64,000 bases of DNA from positions 4,443,501-4,507,500 of the forward strand of contig NZ_MWQN01000001.1 in NCBI RefSeq assembly GCF_002024165.1, in the 5' to 3' direction. Made by a program: the position numbers and the translations under genes. The DNA is from Embleya scabrispora. Lineage in GTDB: Bacteria > Actinomycetota > Actinomycetes > Streptomycetales > Streptomycetaceae. Below the pieces are notes generated by a model, which made no database searches, was not told where the DNA came from, and worked only from the letters and a program-made list of their open reading frames with translations. Positions 27,041-35,830 of this stretch are shown piece after piece; the stretch's first letter is position 1, and each line of letters opens with the position of its first letter.

Positions 27041-28267
27041 GTGCAGGACAGGGATGAGACGTCCCCGGGGGCCGAGGCCGTTCCGGGGGCGTCGGCCGAG
27101 GAGCCGGGGCCGGAGAGCCCCAGCCGCATAGAACGGCGCGCGCACGACCGCCGGCGTCGCCGGCGGCGCATCCTCACGTGGATCGGTGGCGGTCTCGTCG
27201 CCGTCCTGATCGCCGCGGGCGGCTTCGGCTGGTGGTTGTACGACCGCCTGAACGGCAACATCCGCACCCAGGACTTCGCCGACCAGTTGACCGATCGCCC
27301 GCCGCCCACGGGCGCGCTGAACGTGCTGTTGGTGGGGTCCGACTCGCGGGCCGGCGACAACTCCGAGTACGGCCGCGACGACGGCGGCAGTCAGCGCTCG
27401 GACACCACGATCCTGCTGCACGTGCCGCAGGGCCGAAAGAGCGCGACCGCGGTCAGCTTCCCGCGCGACCTGATGGTCGACGTGCCGTCGTGCCGGACCA
27501 CCTCCGGCGGCACCCAGCGGGCCTACTTCGGCCAGTTCAACAGCGCGATGGAGGTCGGCGGCGTGCCGTGTGTGGCGGCCACCGTCGAGCGGCTGACCGG
27601 CGCCCGGATCGACCACCAGATCACCATCGACTTCATCGGCTTCAAGAAGGTCGTGGACGCGCTCGGCGGCGTGCCGATGCACATCGCCCAGCCGATCGAC
27701 GACAAGGCCGCGCACCTGCAACTGCCCGCCGGCGACATCACCCTCGACGGCGAGCAGGCGCTCGGCTTCGTCCGGGTGCGCAAGAGCCTGGGCGACGGCA
27801 GCGACATCCAGCGCATCGAACGGCAGCAGGAGTTCCTCAAGGCGCTGATCAAGAAGGTGCAGGGGGAGAACCTGCTGACCAACCCGGCGAAGGCGTACAA
27901 CGTGATGGACGCCGCGACCAAGGCGATCACCACCGACTCCGGGATCAACACGCTGGTCGGCCTGTACGACTTCGCGAGCGGCCTGCGCGGGATCCCGCTG
28001 GAGAAGATCGACTTCGTCACCACGCCGCTGATCGACTACGCCCCCGACCCGAACCGGGTGGCGCTCAAACAGCCCGACGCGGCGCAACTGTTCACCGCGC
28101 TGCGCGACGGGGCGCCGGCGCCCACGCCGACCGGGACGGCGCGTGCGACCGACGGCACGGGGTCGACCGGAACCGGACGCTCCGGTGCGGGTTCGACCGG
28201 ATCCGGTCGAAGCGGGTCGTCCGGCGGTACGGGTGCGGGCACGAATCAGGGCACTGCGGGACGTTAA
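27041..28267 (+). CDS. LytR-CpsA-Psr (LCP) family cell-wall glycopolymer ligase
   Basis: A 408-residue protein with a disordered acidic/basic cytoplasmic start, one transmembrane segment (ILTWIGGGLVAVLIAAGGFGWW, residues ~45-67) and an extracellular LCP domain. Catalytic landmarks are VGSDSRAG, RSDTTILLHV, SFPRDLMVDVP and the phosphate-binding arginines in FVRVRK and QRIERQQEF. LCP enzymes transfer teichoic-acid-like or other polymers from undecaprenyl phosphate to peptidoglycan (family knowledge). The last ~50 residues are a Thr/Gly/Ser-rich tail. GTG 27041 is chosen with AAGG upstream; a longer frame exists but lacks a good site. TATGAT at 26957 could be the -10 region. Confidence 0.9.
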   Translation: MQDRDETSPGAEAVPGASAEEPGPESPSRIERRAHDRRRRRRRILTWIGGGLVAVLIAAGGFGWWLYDRLNGNIRTQDFADQLTDRPPPTGALNVLLVGSDSRAGDNSEYGRDDGGSQRSDTTILLHVPQGRKSATAVSFPRDLMVDVPSCRTTSGGTQRAYFGQFNSAMEVGGVPCVAATVERLTGARIDHQITIDFIGFKKVVDALGGVPMHIAQPIDDKAAHLQLPAGDITLDGEQALGFVRVRKSLGDGSDIQRIERQQEFLKALIKKVQGENLLTNPAKAYNVMDAATKAITTDSGINTLVGLYDFASGLRGIPLEKIDFVTTPLIDYAPDPNRVALKQPDAAQLFTALRDGAPAPTPTGTARATDGTGSTGTGRSGAGSTGSGRSGSSGGTGAGTNQGTAGR

Positions 28268-28437
28268 CCGTCGTCGGTCCGTGACCCGTGGTCGTTGAAC
28301 TGTACGGTGCAGGGGTTCGCCGACGACGCGGCCGACCGGCGCCCGGGGCAGACCCGGTCATGGGGTCGCCCGCGACGCTTTACGGTGGACTCGCGAGGGT
28401 GCTGGGTGCGGACCGAGGGGCTGGTGGCAGGGGCGCC

Positions 28438-31086
28438 ATGACGGGTCGGGTTCTTCAGGTGGTGCAGGGCACTCGTTGGCGACGCCGCGCGGGCGAATAC
28501 GCCTCGATCGGGGCCGCGGTGGGCGCGGCGGCGGCGGGCGACTCGATCATGGTCGCGGCGGGGACGTATCGCGAGGACGTGGCGATCTCCGTGCCGGTGA
28601 CGGTGGTCGGCTCGGACGGGCCGGGGACGGTGGTCCTGAGCGCGGCCGACGGGGTCGCGCTCACCATCACCGCCGACGCGGCGGTACACGGCCTGGTCGT
28701 CGACGGCGGCGCGGGCGTGTTGTCGCCGGCCATCGTGATCGAGGGCTGCGCGCCGATACTGGAGGAGTGTGTGGTCCGGGCCGCCTCGGTGGTCGCGGTC
28801 GAACTGCGCGCGGGCGCCGACCCGATGGTGCGCCGCTGCCGGGTGGGCAACCCGAAGGGCGTGGGCATCGGGGTGACCGGGCGCTCGCGCGGCACGTTCG
28901 AGGACTGCGAGATCGGCGACACCGGGCGCGAGGGCTTCGACGTGCGCGAGGGCAGCGCGCCGATCCTGCGCCGGGGCCGGGTGCGCGACGCCTCCGGGCA
29001 CGGACTGCGCTTCACCGGACCCGGCACCACCGGCAGTGTCCAGGAGTGCGAGATCCAGGACGGCTCGGACGCGGAACCCGCGGTGTTCGTCGGCGACCAG
29101 GCCTCGCCGCATTTGACCGGCCTGCACATCCACGACGTGGGCGGCGGCGGGATCTGCGTCGCCGGCGGCGCCGCGCCGATCATCGCAGACTCGCGGATCG
29201 AGCGGGTCGGCTGGGCGGGCATCTCGGTCGGCGGCCAGGGCAGCGCCGGGTCGTTGTCGCGGACGGAGATCACCGCGGTCAAGGGCACCGGCGTCCAGGC
29301 CGACGACCTGGCCACGTTCTCGCTCGACGACTGCACGATCCGCGACGCCGAGGGCAACGGCGTCTCGGTCGACCGGGGCGCCAACCTGACCCTGGTCGGT
29401 TGCCGACTGCGCGACATGGGCCGCAACGGCGTCGACGTGCACGGCCACTCCGAGGTCACCCTCAGCGGTTGTACGATCCGCAGTTTCGGTCGCAACGGGC
29501 TCGCGCTGGCCGACCACGGGGCCCGCGCGTCCGCGATCGACTGCGAATTCCACGACTCCACCGGCGGCAAGCCGGCCGTGTGGGTGGCCGACGGCGCGGA
29601 CGCCGCGCTCGGCGAGTGCCGCATCCACGACGTGCTCGACGGGGTCAAGGTGGCCGGCTCCGGCACCGGCCTGTCGATGCACGACTGCGAGATCCACGAT
29701 GTGGACGAGACCGGCATCGGGGTGGGCGCGGGCGCCGTGGTCTCGGTCAAGTCCTGCAAGGTGCGCAAGGCCACCACCGGCGTGTGGTTCATGGAGTCGG
29801 ACTGCGGCGGCATCATCGCCGACTGCACGATCGAGGACACCACCGACGGCGTCTCGGTCACCGGCGCGGCCGGGCCCACGGTGCGCCGGGTCCGGGTGGA
29901 CCGGGCCACCGGCGAGGGCATCCGGATCGCCGGGGGCGGGCGCGGCGACTTCGAGGACTGCGAGGTGCTCGGCGGGCGCGGCTACGGGGTGCACGTGCGC
30001 GAGGGCTGCCATCCGGTGTTCACCCGCTGCACCACGCGCGACAACGCCAAGGGCGGCTTCGAGTTCGCCGGTCCGGGGCCGGTCGCGGTCGAGTGCACCT
30101 CGCAGGGCGACGGGACGAGCGGCACGGAGCCGGCGGCGGGCGGGATCCTGGGTACGCCGAGCCCGATCGCGGCGGCCGGCGCACAGCCGCAGGGGGTGGC
30201 CCGGCTGACCGCCACGCTGCCCATCCCCGGCGCGCGCGACGGCGCGGCCGTGGACGAGGCGGCGGCCACGTCGGGGCGCGGAGTGGACGAACTGCTGGCC
30301 GAGTTGGACGGTCTGGTCGGCCTCGCCGGGGTCAAGGCCGAGGTGCGCAACCTGATCGACCTGATCTCGGTGGGCCGGCGGCGCGAGGAGGCCGGCCTCA
30401 AGGCGCCCACGCTGCGCCGGCACCTGGTCTTCACCGGCTCCCCGGGCACCGGCAAGACCACCGTGGCCCGGCTGTACGGGGAGATCGCCCAGGCACTCGG
30501 GGTGTTGCGGATGGGGCACCTGGTGGAGGTCTCCCGGGTCGACCTGGTCGGCGAGCACATCGGTTCCACCGCGCCGCGCACCAAGGAGGTCTTCGACCGG
30601 GCCCGGGGCGGGGTGTTGTTCATCGACGAGGCGTACAGCCTGGCCCCGCCGGACCCCTCGCGCGACTTCGGCCGCGAGGCGATCGACACGCTCGTGAAGA
30701 TGATGGAGGACCACCGCGACGACGTGGTGGTGATCGTGGCCGGCTACACCGACGAGATGGAGCGTTTCCTCGGCGCGAACCCCGGCTTCGGATCCCGGTT
30801 CTCCCGCACCATCACCTTCCAGGACTACTCGGCCGACGACCTCGTCGAGATCACCCTCATGCAGGTGCGCGAACACGAGTACGTGCTCACCGACGAGGCG
30901 TGCGAGGCGCTGCTCGGCTATTTCCGCCGACTGCCGCGCGGTGCCGCGTTCGGCAACGCGCGCGAGGCGCGGCGCACCTTCGAGGCGATGATCGAGCGGC
31001 ACGCGACCCGGTTGGCCCAGCTGCCGGGGGCGGGCATGGAGGAGTTGCGGACGCTGCATCCGGAGGATCTGCCCGACCTGCGGTGA
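28438..31086 (+). CDS. Right-handed parallel beta-helix / AAA+ ATPase fusion (CbxX/CfxQ type)
   Basis: An 882-residue two-part protein. Residues ~20-575 are a long solenoid of ~23-residue PbH1 repeats (CEIxDxxxxGIxVxxGAxPxxxxC pattern; for example LDDCTIRDAEGNGVSVD), the fold seen in pectate lyases and NosD-like proteins. After a ~35-residue linker, residues ~605-880 are an AAA+ module of the CbxX/CfxQ/SpoVK class: Walker A GSPGTGKTT (~667), Walker B VLFIDEAY, sensor-type VIVAGY, and arginine finger region NPGFGSRF. There is no signal peptide, so the beta-helix is cytoplasmic and may be substrate- or partner-binding. ATG 28438 has AGGGG upstream. Target unknown. Confidence 0.9.
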   Translation: MTGRVLQVVQGTRWRRRAGEYASIGAAVGAAAAGDSIMVAAGTYREDVAISVPVTVVGSDGPGTVVLSAADGVALTITADAAVHGLVVDGGAGVLSPAIVIEGCAPILEECVVRAASVVAVELRAGADPMVRRCRVGNPKGVGIGVTGRSRGTFEDCEIGDTGREGFDVREGSAPILRRGRVRDASGHGLRFTGPGTTGSVQECEIQDGSDAEPAVFVGDQASPHLTGLHIHDVGGGGICVAGGAAPIIADSRIERVGWAGISVGGQGSAGSLSRTEITAVKGTGVQADDLATFSLDDCTIRDAEGNGVSVDRGANLTLVGCRLRDMGRNGVDVHGHSEVTLSGCTIRSFGRNGLALADHGARASAIDCEFHDSTGGKPAVWVADGADAALGECRIHDVLDGVKVAGSGTGLSMHDCEIHDVDETGIGVGAGAVVSVKSCKVRKATTGVWFMESDCGGIIADCTIEDTTDGVSVTGAAGPTVRRVRVDRATGEGIRIAGGGRGDFEDCEVLGGRGYGVHVREGCHPVFTRCTTRDNAKGGFEFAGPGPVAVECTSQGDGTSGTEPAAGGILGTPSPIAAAGAQPQGVARLTATLPIPGARDGAAVDEAAATSGRGVDELLAELDGLVGLAGVKAEVRNLIDLISVGRRREEAGLKAPTLRRHLVFTGSPGTGKTTVARLYGEIAQALGVLRMGHLVEVSRVDLVGEHIGSTAPRTKEVFDRARGGVLFIDEAYSLAPPDPSRDFGREAIDTLVKMMEDHRDDVVVIVAGYTDEMERFLGANPGFGSRFSRTITFQDYSADDLVEITLMQVREHEYVLTDEACEALLGYFRRLPRGAAFGNAREARRTFEAMIERHATRLAQLPGAGMEELRTLHPEDLPDLR

Positions 31087-31209
31087 ATCGGTCCGCGCCG
31101 GCGGGGTAACGGCCGGGGTACGCGGGCCGCTTGCCGGATGCCGGCCGGGTGGCGCGCGGGTGGTTCGAGGGCTGTTTCGAGGGCTGATTCGAGGGTTAAG
31201 GAGCCGTAC

Positions 31210-31947
31210 GTGCCGGTCATGGGCATCGACATCGGCGGGACCGGGATCAAGGGCGCGCCGGTGGACACCGACGCCGGGCGGCTGACCCGGGAGCGGGTCC
31301 GGCTGCTCACTCCCGAACCGTCCGAACCGCAGGCGGTGATCGCCGTGGTCCGCGACGTGCTCGCGGAGTTCGCGGACACCGAGGGGCCGGTGGGAATCAC
31401 CTTCCCCGGCGTGATCCGCGACGGCATCGTGCGCACCGCGGCGAACGTGGACAAGTCGTGGATCGACCTGGACGCCGACGCGCTGTTCACCGCGACGCTC
31501 GGCCGGCCGGTGACGATGGTCAACGACGCGGACGCGGCGGGAGTGGCCGAGATGCGCTTCGGCGCGGGCGCCGGGCAGCGCGGCACGGTGCTGATGCTGA
31601 CCTTCGGTACGGGCATCGGCAGCGCGCTGTTCGTGGACGGCCGGCTGGTGCCGAACACCGAGCTGGGCCACCTGGAGCTGGACGGGCACGAGGCCGAGCG
31701 GCGGGCCTCGGCGGTGGCGCGCGAGACGCACGATCTGTCCTGGGAGAAGTGGGCCGCGCGGGTGCAGGACTACCTGCGGCACGTGGAGATGTTGTTCTCG
31801 CCGTCGCTGATCATCATCGGGGGCGGGATCAGCAAGAAGCCGGAGAAGTTCCTGCCGTTCATCAAGATCCGGGCCGATCTGGTGCCGGCGAGGCTGCACA
31901 ACGACGCGGGGATCGTGGGCGCGGCGATGCTGGTGACGGGCGACTGA
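31210..31947 (+). CDS. ppgK: Polyphosphate glucokinase (ROK family)
   Basis: A 245-residue sugar kinase that phosphorylates glucose using polyphosphate (or ATP). Motifs: phosphate-1 GIDIGGTGIKGAPVD, the family-specific VRTAANVDKSWIDLDA, catalytic aspartate in VNDADAAG, and phosphate-2 LTFGTGIGSALFVDG followed by PNTELGHLEL. These lengths and motifs fit actinobacterial PpgK rather than the longer ROK glucokinases. GTG 31210 is chosen because AAGGAG lies six bases upstream; ATG 31219 is possible. It is convergent with the following exonuclease gene, only 13 bases away. Confidence 0.93.
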   Translation: MPVMGIDIGGTGIKGAPVDTDAGRLTRERVRLLTPEPSEPQAVIAVVRDVLAEFADTEGPVGITFPGVIRDGIVRTAANVDKSWIDLDADALFTATLGRPVTMVNDADAAGVAEMRFGAGAGQRGTVLMLTFGTGIGSALFVDGRLVPNTELGHLELDGHEAERRASAVARETHDLSWEKWAARVQDYLRHVEMLFSPSLIIIGGGISKKPEKFLPFIKIRADLVPARLHNDAGIVGAAMLVTGD

Positions 31948-31960
31948 GGCCGAGCGCTGC

Positions 31961-32539
31961 TCAGCCGGATGTCCGGGCGGTGTTCGGGCGGGACGCGCGC
32001 AGGACGCCGCCGAGCAGGGCGGCGATGTTCCACGCGTCGTCGACGCCCCGGTGGTGGGTGCCGTCGAGGGGGAGGCCGGCGTGGGCCAGGGCGCCGGCCA
32101 TGCCGAGTTCGCGGTCCAGGCCGTGGGCGAGCGAGTACAGCGTCTTGGCGTTGAGGTGGCGGGCGCCGAACGGGTAGGGCACGCCCTCGGCCGCGCACTG
32201 CCGCTCGAACGCCTGGCGGTCGTATTCGCCCCAGCTCGCCCACACCCGCTGGTGCGCCTTGAACTCGGTGCGCAGAAGCGCGCAGGCGTCGGCGAAGGTG
32301 TGGCCGCTGTCGACGTCGGCCTGGGTGAGGGTGGTCAGTTCGGTGCAGAACGCGCTCACCGTGGAGGACGTGGGGCGGACCAGGAGGCCGTGTCGGTCGA
32401 TGCGCTCGCCGGTGGTGACGTCGAGGGTGGCGATGCCGATCTCGATGATCTCCGAGCGTTGGCCGTCGGGGATCGGACCGTTCCAGCAGGTGGCCTCGAC
32501 GTCGACGACCAGGAGCAGATCCAGGAGTCGTTTCGCCAT
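31961..32539 (-). CDS. DEDDh 3'-5' exonuclease (DnaQ-like, KapD/ERI-1 type)
   Basis: A 192-residue nuclease. ExoI motif LLLVVDVEATCW contains the D and E ligands; ExoII lies in QRVWASWGEYDRQAF; ExoIII is THHRGVDDAWN with the catalytic His and Asp. The VEATCW form and total length match the ERI-1/KapD group of RNA/DNA exonucleases. Substrate is unknown. ATG 32539 lacks a clear ribosome site. It is convergent with ppgK. Confidence 0.88.
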   Translation of the reverse strand: MAKRLLDLLLVVDVEATCWNGPIPDGQRSEIIEIGIATLDVTTGERIDRHGLLVRPTSSTVSAFCTELTTLTQADVDSGHTFADACALLRTEFKAHQRVWASWGEYDRQAFERQCAAEGVPYPFGARHLNAKTLYSLAHGLDRELGMAGALAHAGLPLDGTHHRGVDDAWNIAALLGGVLRASRPNTARTSG

Positions 32540-32586
32540 GCCGGTGAGTAGACCACCGTGGCCGGCGTGCTACCACTGGTTTTGTT

Positions 32587-32601
32587 CTGACGGTACGTCA
32601 G
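32587..32601 (+). promoter_or_regulatory. Operator-like dyad upstream of the SDR gene
   Basis: CTGACG-GTA-CGTCAG is an exact inverted repeat with a three-base centre, 34 bases before the SDR start and just upstream of its ribosome site. The shape is that of TetR- or FadR/GntR-type operators, but the cognate regulator is not adjacent. Confidence 0.55.
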
Positions 32602-32635
32602 ATGCTTGGTCCGCCCGTCCACGGAGGAGTACGAA

Positions 32636-33403
32636 ATGGGTACGCACAAGACATCACCCGGCACCGGCGTCGTGATCACCGGCGGTGCCTCCGGAATCGG
32701 TCGGGCGACCGCGCGGGCGCTGGCCGCGACGGGTCGGCCGGTCGCGCTGTGGGACATCGCGGCGGGCCCGGTGGAGGAGGCCGCGAAGGAGATCGCGGCC
32801 GAGCACGGGGTGCCGGCACTCGGGCTGGCCCTGGATGTGACCGACACCGAGGCGTATCCGGACACGATCCGCGCCTCGGTCGAGGCACTGGGCACGATCG
32901 GCGGCTTCGTGCACGCGGCGGGCGTCGTCGACTCGACCCCGATCACCGAGGTCACGGCGGAGACCTGGGACCGGGTCCTGGACGTCAACCTGCGCTCGTT
33001 CGCACTCCTGGTCCAGGCGCTGACCCCGCACCTGCGCGAACACGCCGGCTCCGCGATCGTGGGCATCGCCTCGCTGAACGCGATCGTCGGCAACGCGCTC
33101 AACCCGTCCTACTGCGCGTCGAAGTCGGGCATGCTCGGGCTGAACCGCTCGATCGCCGCCAAGCTCGCCGAACACGGCATCCGCAGCAACGTGGTCTGCC
33201 CCGGCTACATCGAAACCCCGATGCTGGCCGCCTCCTTCGCCCGCCCGGGCACGAGGGAGCGCATGGAGAACAGCTCCCCGCTGCGCCGACTGGGCCGCCC
33301 GGAGGAAATCGCCGCCGCGGTCCGCTTCCTCCTCGGCGACGACGCCTCGTTCGTGACGGGCACACACTTGATGGTGGACGGCGGCATGACGGAGACGGTC
33401 TGA
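32636..33403 (+). CDS. Short-chain dehydrogenase/reductase (SDR)
   Basis: A 255-residue classical SDR using NAD(P)(H). Cofactor motif TGGASGIGRA (TGxxxGxG) near residue 15, HAAGVVD in place of NNAG, catalytic serine in VGIASLN, active-site YCASK (Y-x3-K), and CPGYIETPM. The C-terminal GTHLMVDGGM is typical. Substrate cannot be told from sequence. ATG 32636 follows GGAGGA. A dyad at 32587-32601 lies at the expected operator place and a hairpin follows the stop. Confidence 0.92.
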   Translation: MGTHKTSPGTGVVITGGASGIGRATARALAATGRPVALWDIAAGPVEEAAKEIAAEHGVPALGLALDVTDTEAYPDTIRASVEALGTIGGFVHAAGVVDSTPITEVTAETWDRVLDVNLRSFALLVQALTPHLREHAGSAIVGIASLNAIVGNALNPSYCASKSGMLGLNRSIAAKLAEHGIRSNVVCPGYIETPMLAASFARPGTRERMENSSPLRRLGRPEEIAAAVRFLLGDDASFVTGTHLMVDGGMTETV

Positions 33404-33413
33404 CGCACTCCAG

Positions 33414-33460
33414 GCGGTTGCGGCTCGGCCCGGCCCGGCCCGAAACCGGCCCGCAACCGC
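33414..33460 (+). terminator. Hairpin after the SDR gene
   Basis: GCGGTTGCGG (33414-33423) pairs with CCGCAACCGC (33451-33460); the 27-base interior holds further GGCC/GGCC pairing. Confidence 0.65.
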
Positions 33461-33539
33461 GCATCGCCTGCGGTGACGTCGGCAACGCCGGCACAATCAC
33501 GGCAAGTCCGGACGTGGCCGACATCTTTGGAGCATCCGC

Positions 33540-34112
33540 ATGCAGGTTGGCTTCGATCGCGAATGGACCGCCGACGATGTGCTCGCCGCCCAGGAGACCT
33601 CCCCGTTCAGGATCGAACTCCTGGGTGGCATCCCGCTGATGTCGCCGTTGCCGACCTTGCGCCATCAGCACGTGTCCGGTGTGCTGGCCGACATCCTGCG
33701 CTCGGCGGTGGACGGCTCCGGCGTCGGTGCCGTGACGTTCAAGAGTGTGAACGTGCGTCGTGGACACCGGGACGTCCTGCGTCCGGACATCGTGGTGGTC
33801 ACGTCGACGGCGGCGATCAGCGGACTGGAATCGGACGACGTTGCCTTCGCCCCCGAAGACGTGCTCTTGGCGGTGGAGACCCTGTCACCCGGCCACGAAG
33901 GCGCCGATCGCATCGACAAGCTCGCCCGCTACGCCGAGTGGGAGATCGCTTCCTACTGGATCGTCGACCCGAAGGCCCTCACCATCGAGACCTACACCCT
34001 CGACGGCAACGTGTACGAGCCCTCGGCCTCCGCGAAGCCGGGCATCGAAACCACATTGCTCGCGTTCGCACCGGTCACCCTGGACCCGGGCACGCTGCTG
34101 CGGATGCGGTGA
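33540..34112 (+). CDS. Uma2-family (DUF820) putative endonuclease
   Basis: A 190-residue protein of the Uma2/DUF820 family, which has a PD-(D/E)XK nuclease fold. Landmarks are the start WTADDVLAAQ, FRIELLGGIPLMSP (conserved Glu), RDVLRPDIVVV (RPD, the conserved Asp), LAVETLSPGHEGADRIDKLARYAEW (E ... K), and YWIVDPKALTIETYTL. Biological role is not known; such genes are numerous in streptomycetes. ATG 33540 follows GGAG. No toxin or antitoxin partner is visible beside it. Confidence 0.9.
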   Translation: MQVGFDREWTADDVLAAQETSPFRIELLGGIPLMSPLPTLRHQHVSGVLADILRSAVDGSGVGAVTFKSVNVRRGHRDVLRPDIVVVTSTAAISGLESDDVAFAPEDVLLAVETLSPGHEGADRIDKLARYAEWEIASYWIVDPKALTIETYTLDGNVYEPSASAKPGIETTLLAFAPVTLDPGTLLRMR

Positions 34113-34125
34113 CGCGGGGTCGGCG

Positions 34126-34302
34126 CTACGCGTCGGTCGGGTTGTCGTGGGGTGGCGGTGATCCTCCGTCCGGCGTGTCCGTGTGAAGGGACATCGCGCG
34201 TTCCCGTCTGCGGAGTGCCCGTCGCTCGGTCTCGATGCGCTCCTCCTCGGCCGGTGTGAACGCGAACTTGCGCTCCATGTCCTCCCACGGCGTGCCGCTC
34301 AT
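34126..34302 (-). CDS. Small charged hypothetical protein (58 aa)
   Basis: ATG 34302 with GAGGAG upstream; the gene starts 30 bases after the stop of the metallophosphoesterase on the same strand, so an operon is likely. The product is rich in Glu and Arg (ERKFAFTPAEEERIETERRALRRRERAM) and probably one helix, with a Pro-rich end. No family recognised. The long antisense and upstream frames across it are shadows. Confidence 0.6.
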   Translation of the reverse strand: MSGTPWEDMERKFAFTPAEEERIETERRALRRRERAMSLHTDTPDGGSPPPHDNPTDA

Positions 34303-34331
34303 GGTGTTGCGCTCCTCGGAGGTCGGGTTTG

Positions 34332-35642
34332 TTACATCGGGTGTAGCTCCACGAGCGTTACTTCCGGGGGTGCGCCCACTCGGACCGGGGGGCCCCAGAA
34401 GCCGGCGCCTCTGGTGACGTAGAGCATCGTGTCGTCGACCTTGTGGAGGCCGGCTACCGCCGGTTGGTCGAGTTTTACCAGGAGTTGGACCGGGAACATC
34501 TGGCCGCCGTGGGTGTGGCCGGAGAGTTGTACGTCCACGTCGTAGCGGGAGGCGTCCTTCACCTGGACCGGCTGATGGGCCAGGAGGACGACCGGGCGGG
34601 ACGGGTCGCGGTTGCCGAGGGTCTTGGCGAAGTCGGGGCCGTCGTGGTGGGACTTGCCGGTGACGTCGTTGACGCCCGCCAGGTCGAAGGCGGCGCCGCC
34701 CCGGGCGATTTCGAGGCGGTCGTTGGCCAGGGTGCGCACGTTGAGCTCGGCCAACTCGGCGATCCAGTCGGTCGCGCCGGACATGTAGTCGTGGTTGCCG
34801 GTGACGAAGAACGCGCCGTGCCGGGCGGACAGTCGGCGCAACGGGGCCGCGTCGCCGCCGAGTTGGGCGGCCGTGCCGTCGGCGAGGTCGCCGACGATGG
34901 CGACCAGGTCGGGGTTGGTGCGGTTGATCGTCTCCACGACCCGCGTGGTGTGCGCGCGGCCGAGCAGCGGGCCGAGGTGGATGTCGCCCACCACCGCGAT
35001 CCGAAAGCCCGCCAGGCGCGGGTCGAGCCGGGCCACCGGTATCCGCACCCGCACCGTGCGCGGTGCGCCTAATGCCTGGCTCATCCCATAGCCGACGGTG
35101 CCCAGCGAGGTGCCGGCCGCAAGCAGCGCAACCGAGCGGGTCAGCACAAGCCGCCGATCCGGGCCGAGCGGCGTGCCGGAGGCGCCGGCCGCCGGCTCCG
35201 GATCGGGCCCGGTCGTCCCCGTCGCCTGCGCCCCCACGGGCACCGGCACCGGCGCGGCCGTGTGCGACACCTCGCCCCCGCGCCGGCGCAGCGCCCGCAA
35301 CGCGAACAGGCGCGGCAACTCCAACACCCCGAGCGCGAGCACCACATACAGCAGCAGGGCCATCCACACGAAGCCCGGCCACGCGATCCACTCCGTGCCG
35401 CGTGGGCCGAACACCTTCGGCACCACCAGCGCGCCCACCATCGACACCCCGAGCGCGACCACCACCCCCGCGCCGACCCGCCGCACCACCCCCGGCCGCG
35501 TGGTGTCGCGCACCAGCCGCCGCCACACGTAAAGGTGCACGCCGATCAGCAGCGCGAGCGCGGCGACGGCCGCGACGATTCCCAGGGCAACGGTCAAGGC
35601 GGGGCTCCCGGACGCAGGAATGTTTCCCGGGAAGCGTGTCAC
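34332..35642 (-). CDS. Membrane-anchored metallophosphoesterase (YkuE-like)
   Basis: A 436-residue protein. The N-terminal ~200 residues hold about four or five membrane segments (ALTVALGIVAAVAALALLIGVHLYV; VVVALGVSMVGALVV; GFVWMALLLYVVLALGVLEL; and one near SVALLAAGTSLGTVGY). The C-terminal ~260 residues are a calcineurin-type phosphoesterase with all metal motifs: VGDIHLG, VGDLADG, GNHDY, LLAHQP and SGHTHGGQ. It probably acts at the outer face of the membrane on a phospholipid or phosphodiester. GTG 35642 is chosen with AGG upstream; TTG 35597 would remove the first 15 residues. The 58-residue gene follows. Confidence 0.88.
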   Translation of the reverse strand: MTRFPGNIPASGSPALTVALGIVAAVAALALLIGVHLYVWRRLVRDTTRPGVVRRVGAGVVVALGVSMVGALVVPKVFGPRGTEWIAWPGFVWMALLLYVVLALGVLELPRLFALRALRRRGGEVSHTAAPVPVPVGAQATGTTGPDPEPAAGASGTPLGPDRRLVLTRSVALLAAGTSLGTVGYGMSQALGAPRTVRVRIPVARLDPRLAGFRIAVVGDIHLGPLLGRAHTTRVVETINRTNPDLVAIVGDLADGTAAQLGGDAAPLRRLSARHGAFFVTGNHDYMSGATDWIAELAELNVRTLANDRLEIARGGAAFDLAGVNDVTGKSHHDGPDFAKTLGNRDPSRPVVLLAHQPVQVKDASRYDVDVQLSGHTHGGQMFPVQLLVKLDQPAVAGLHKVDDTMLYVTRGAGFWGPPVRVGAPPEVTLVELHPM

Positions 35643-35830
35643 GCCCGCCTCGGCACCGGCATCCGGCTCGCGGAGTATCCGAGCCTGCTCCCGGGAGCGA
35701 TACCGGCCGACCCCCGGTGCATCCCCCGGCAGTACGCACCCCGACGACGCCTCTGCCCGCCCCCGTGCGGTACCTCGCACCGTGCCGATGCCCCGGCCGG
35801 GCCGCCGGCCGGCCCCATATGCTCGATGCC

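Noticed and set aside
28264-31899. 1,211-residue minus-strand open frame
   Set aside because: It is the shadow of the beta-helix/AAA+ and ppgK genes; its sequence is His/Arg/Asp-rich with no motif, typical of antisense frames at high GC.
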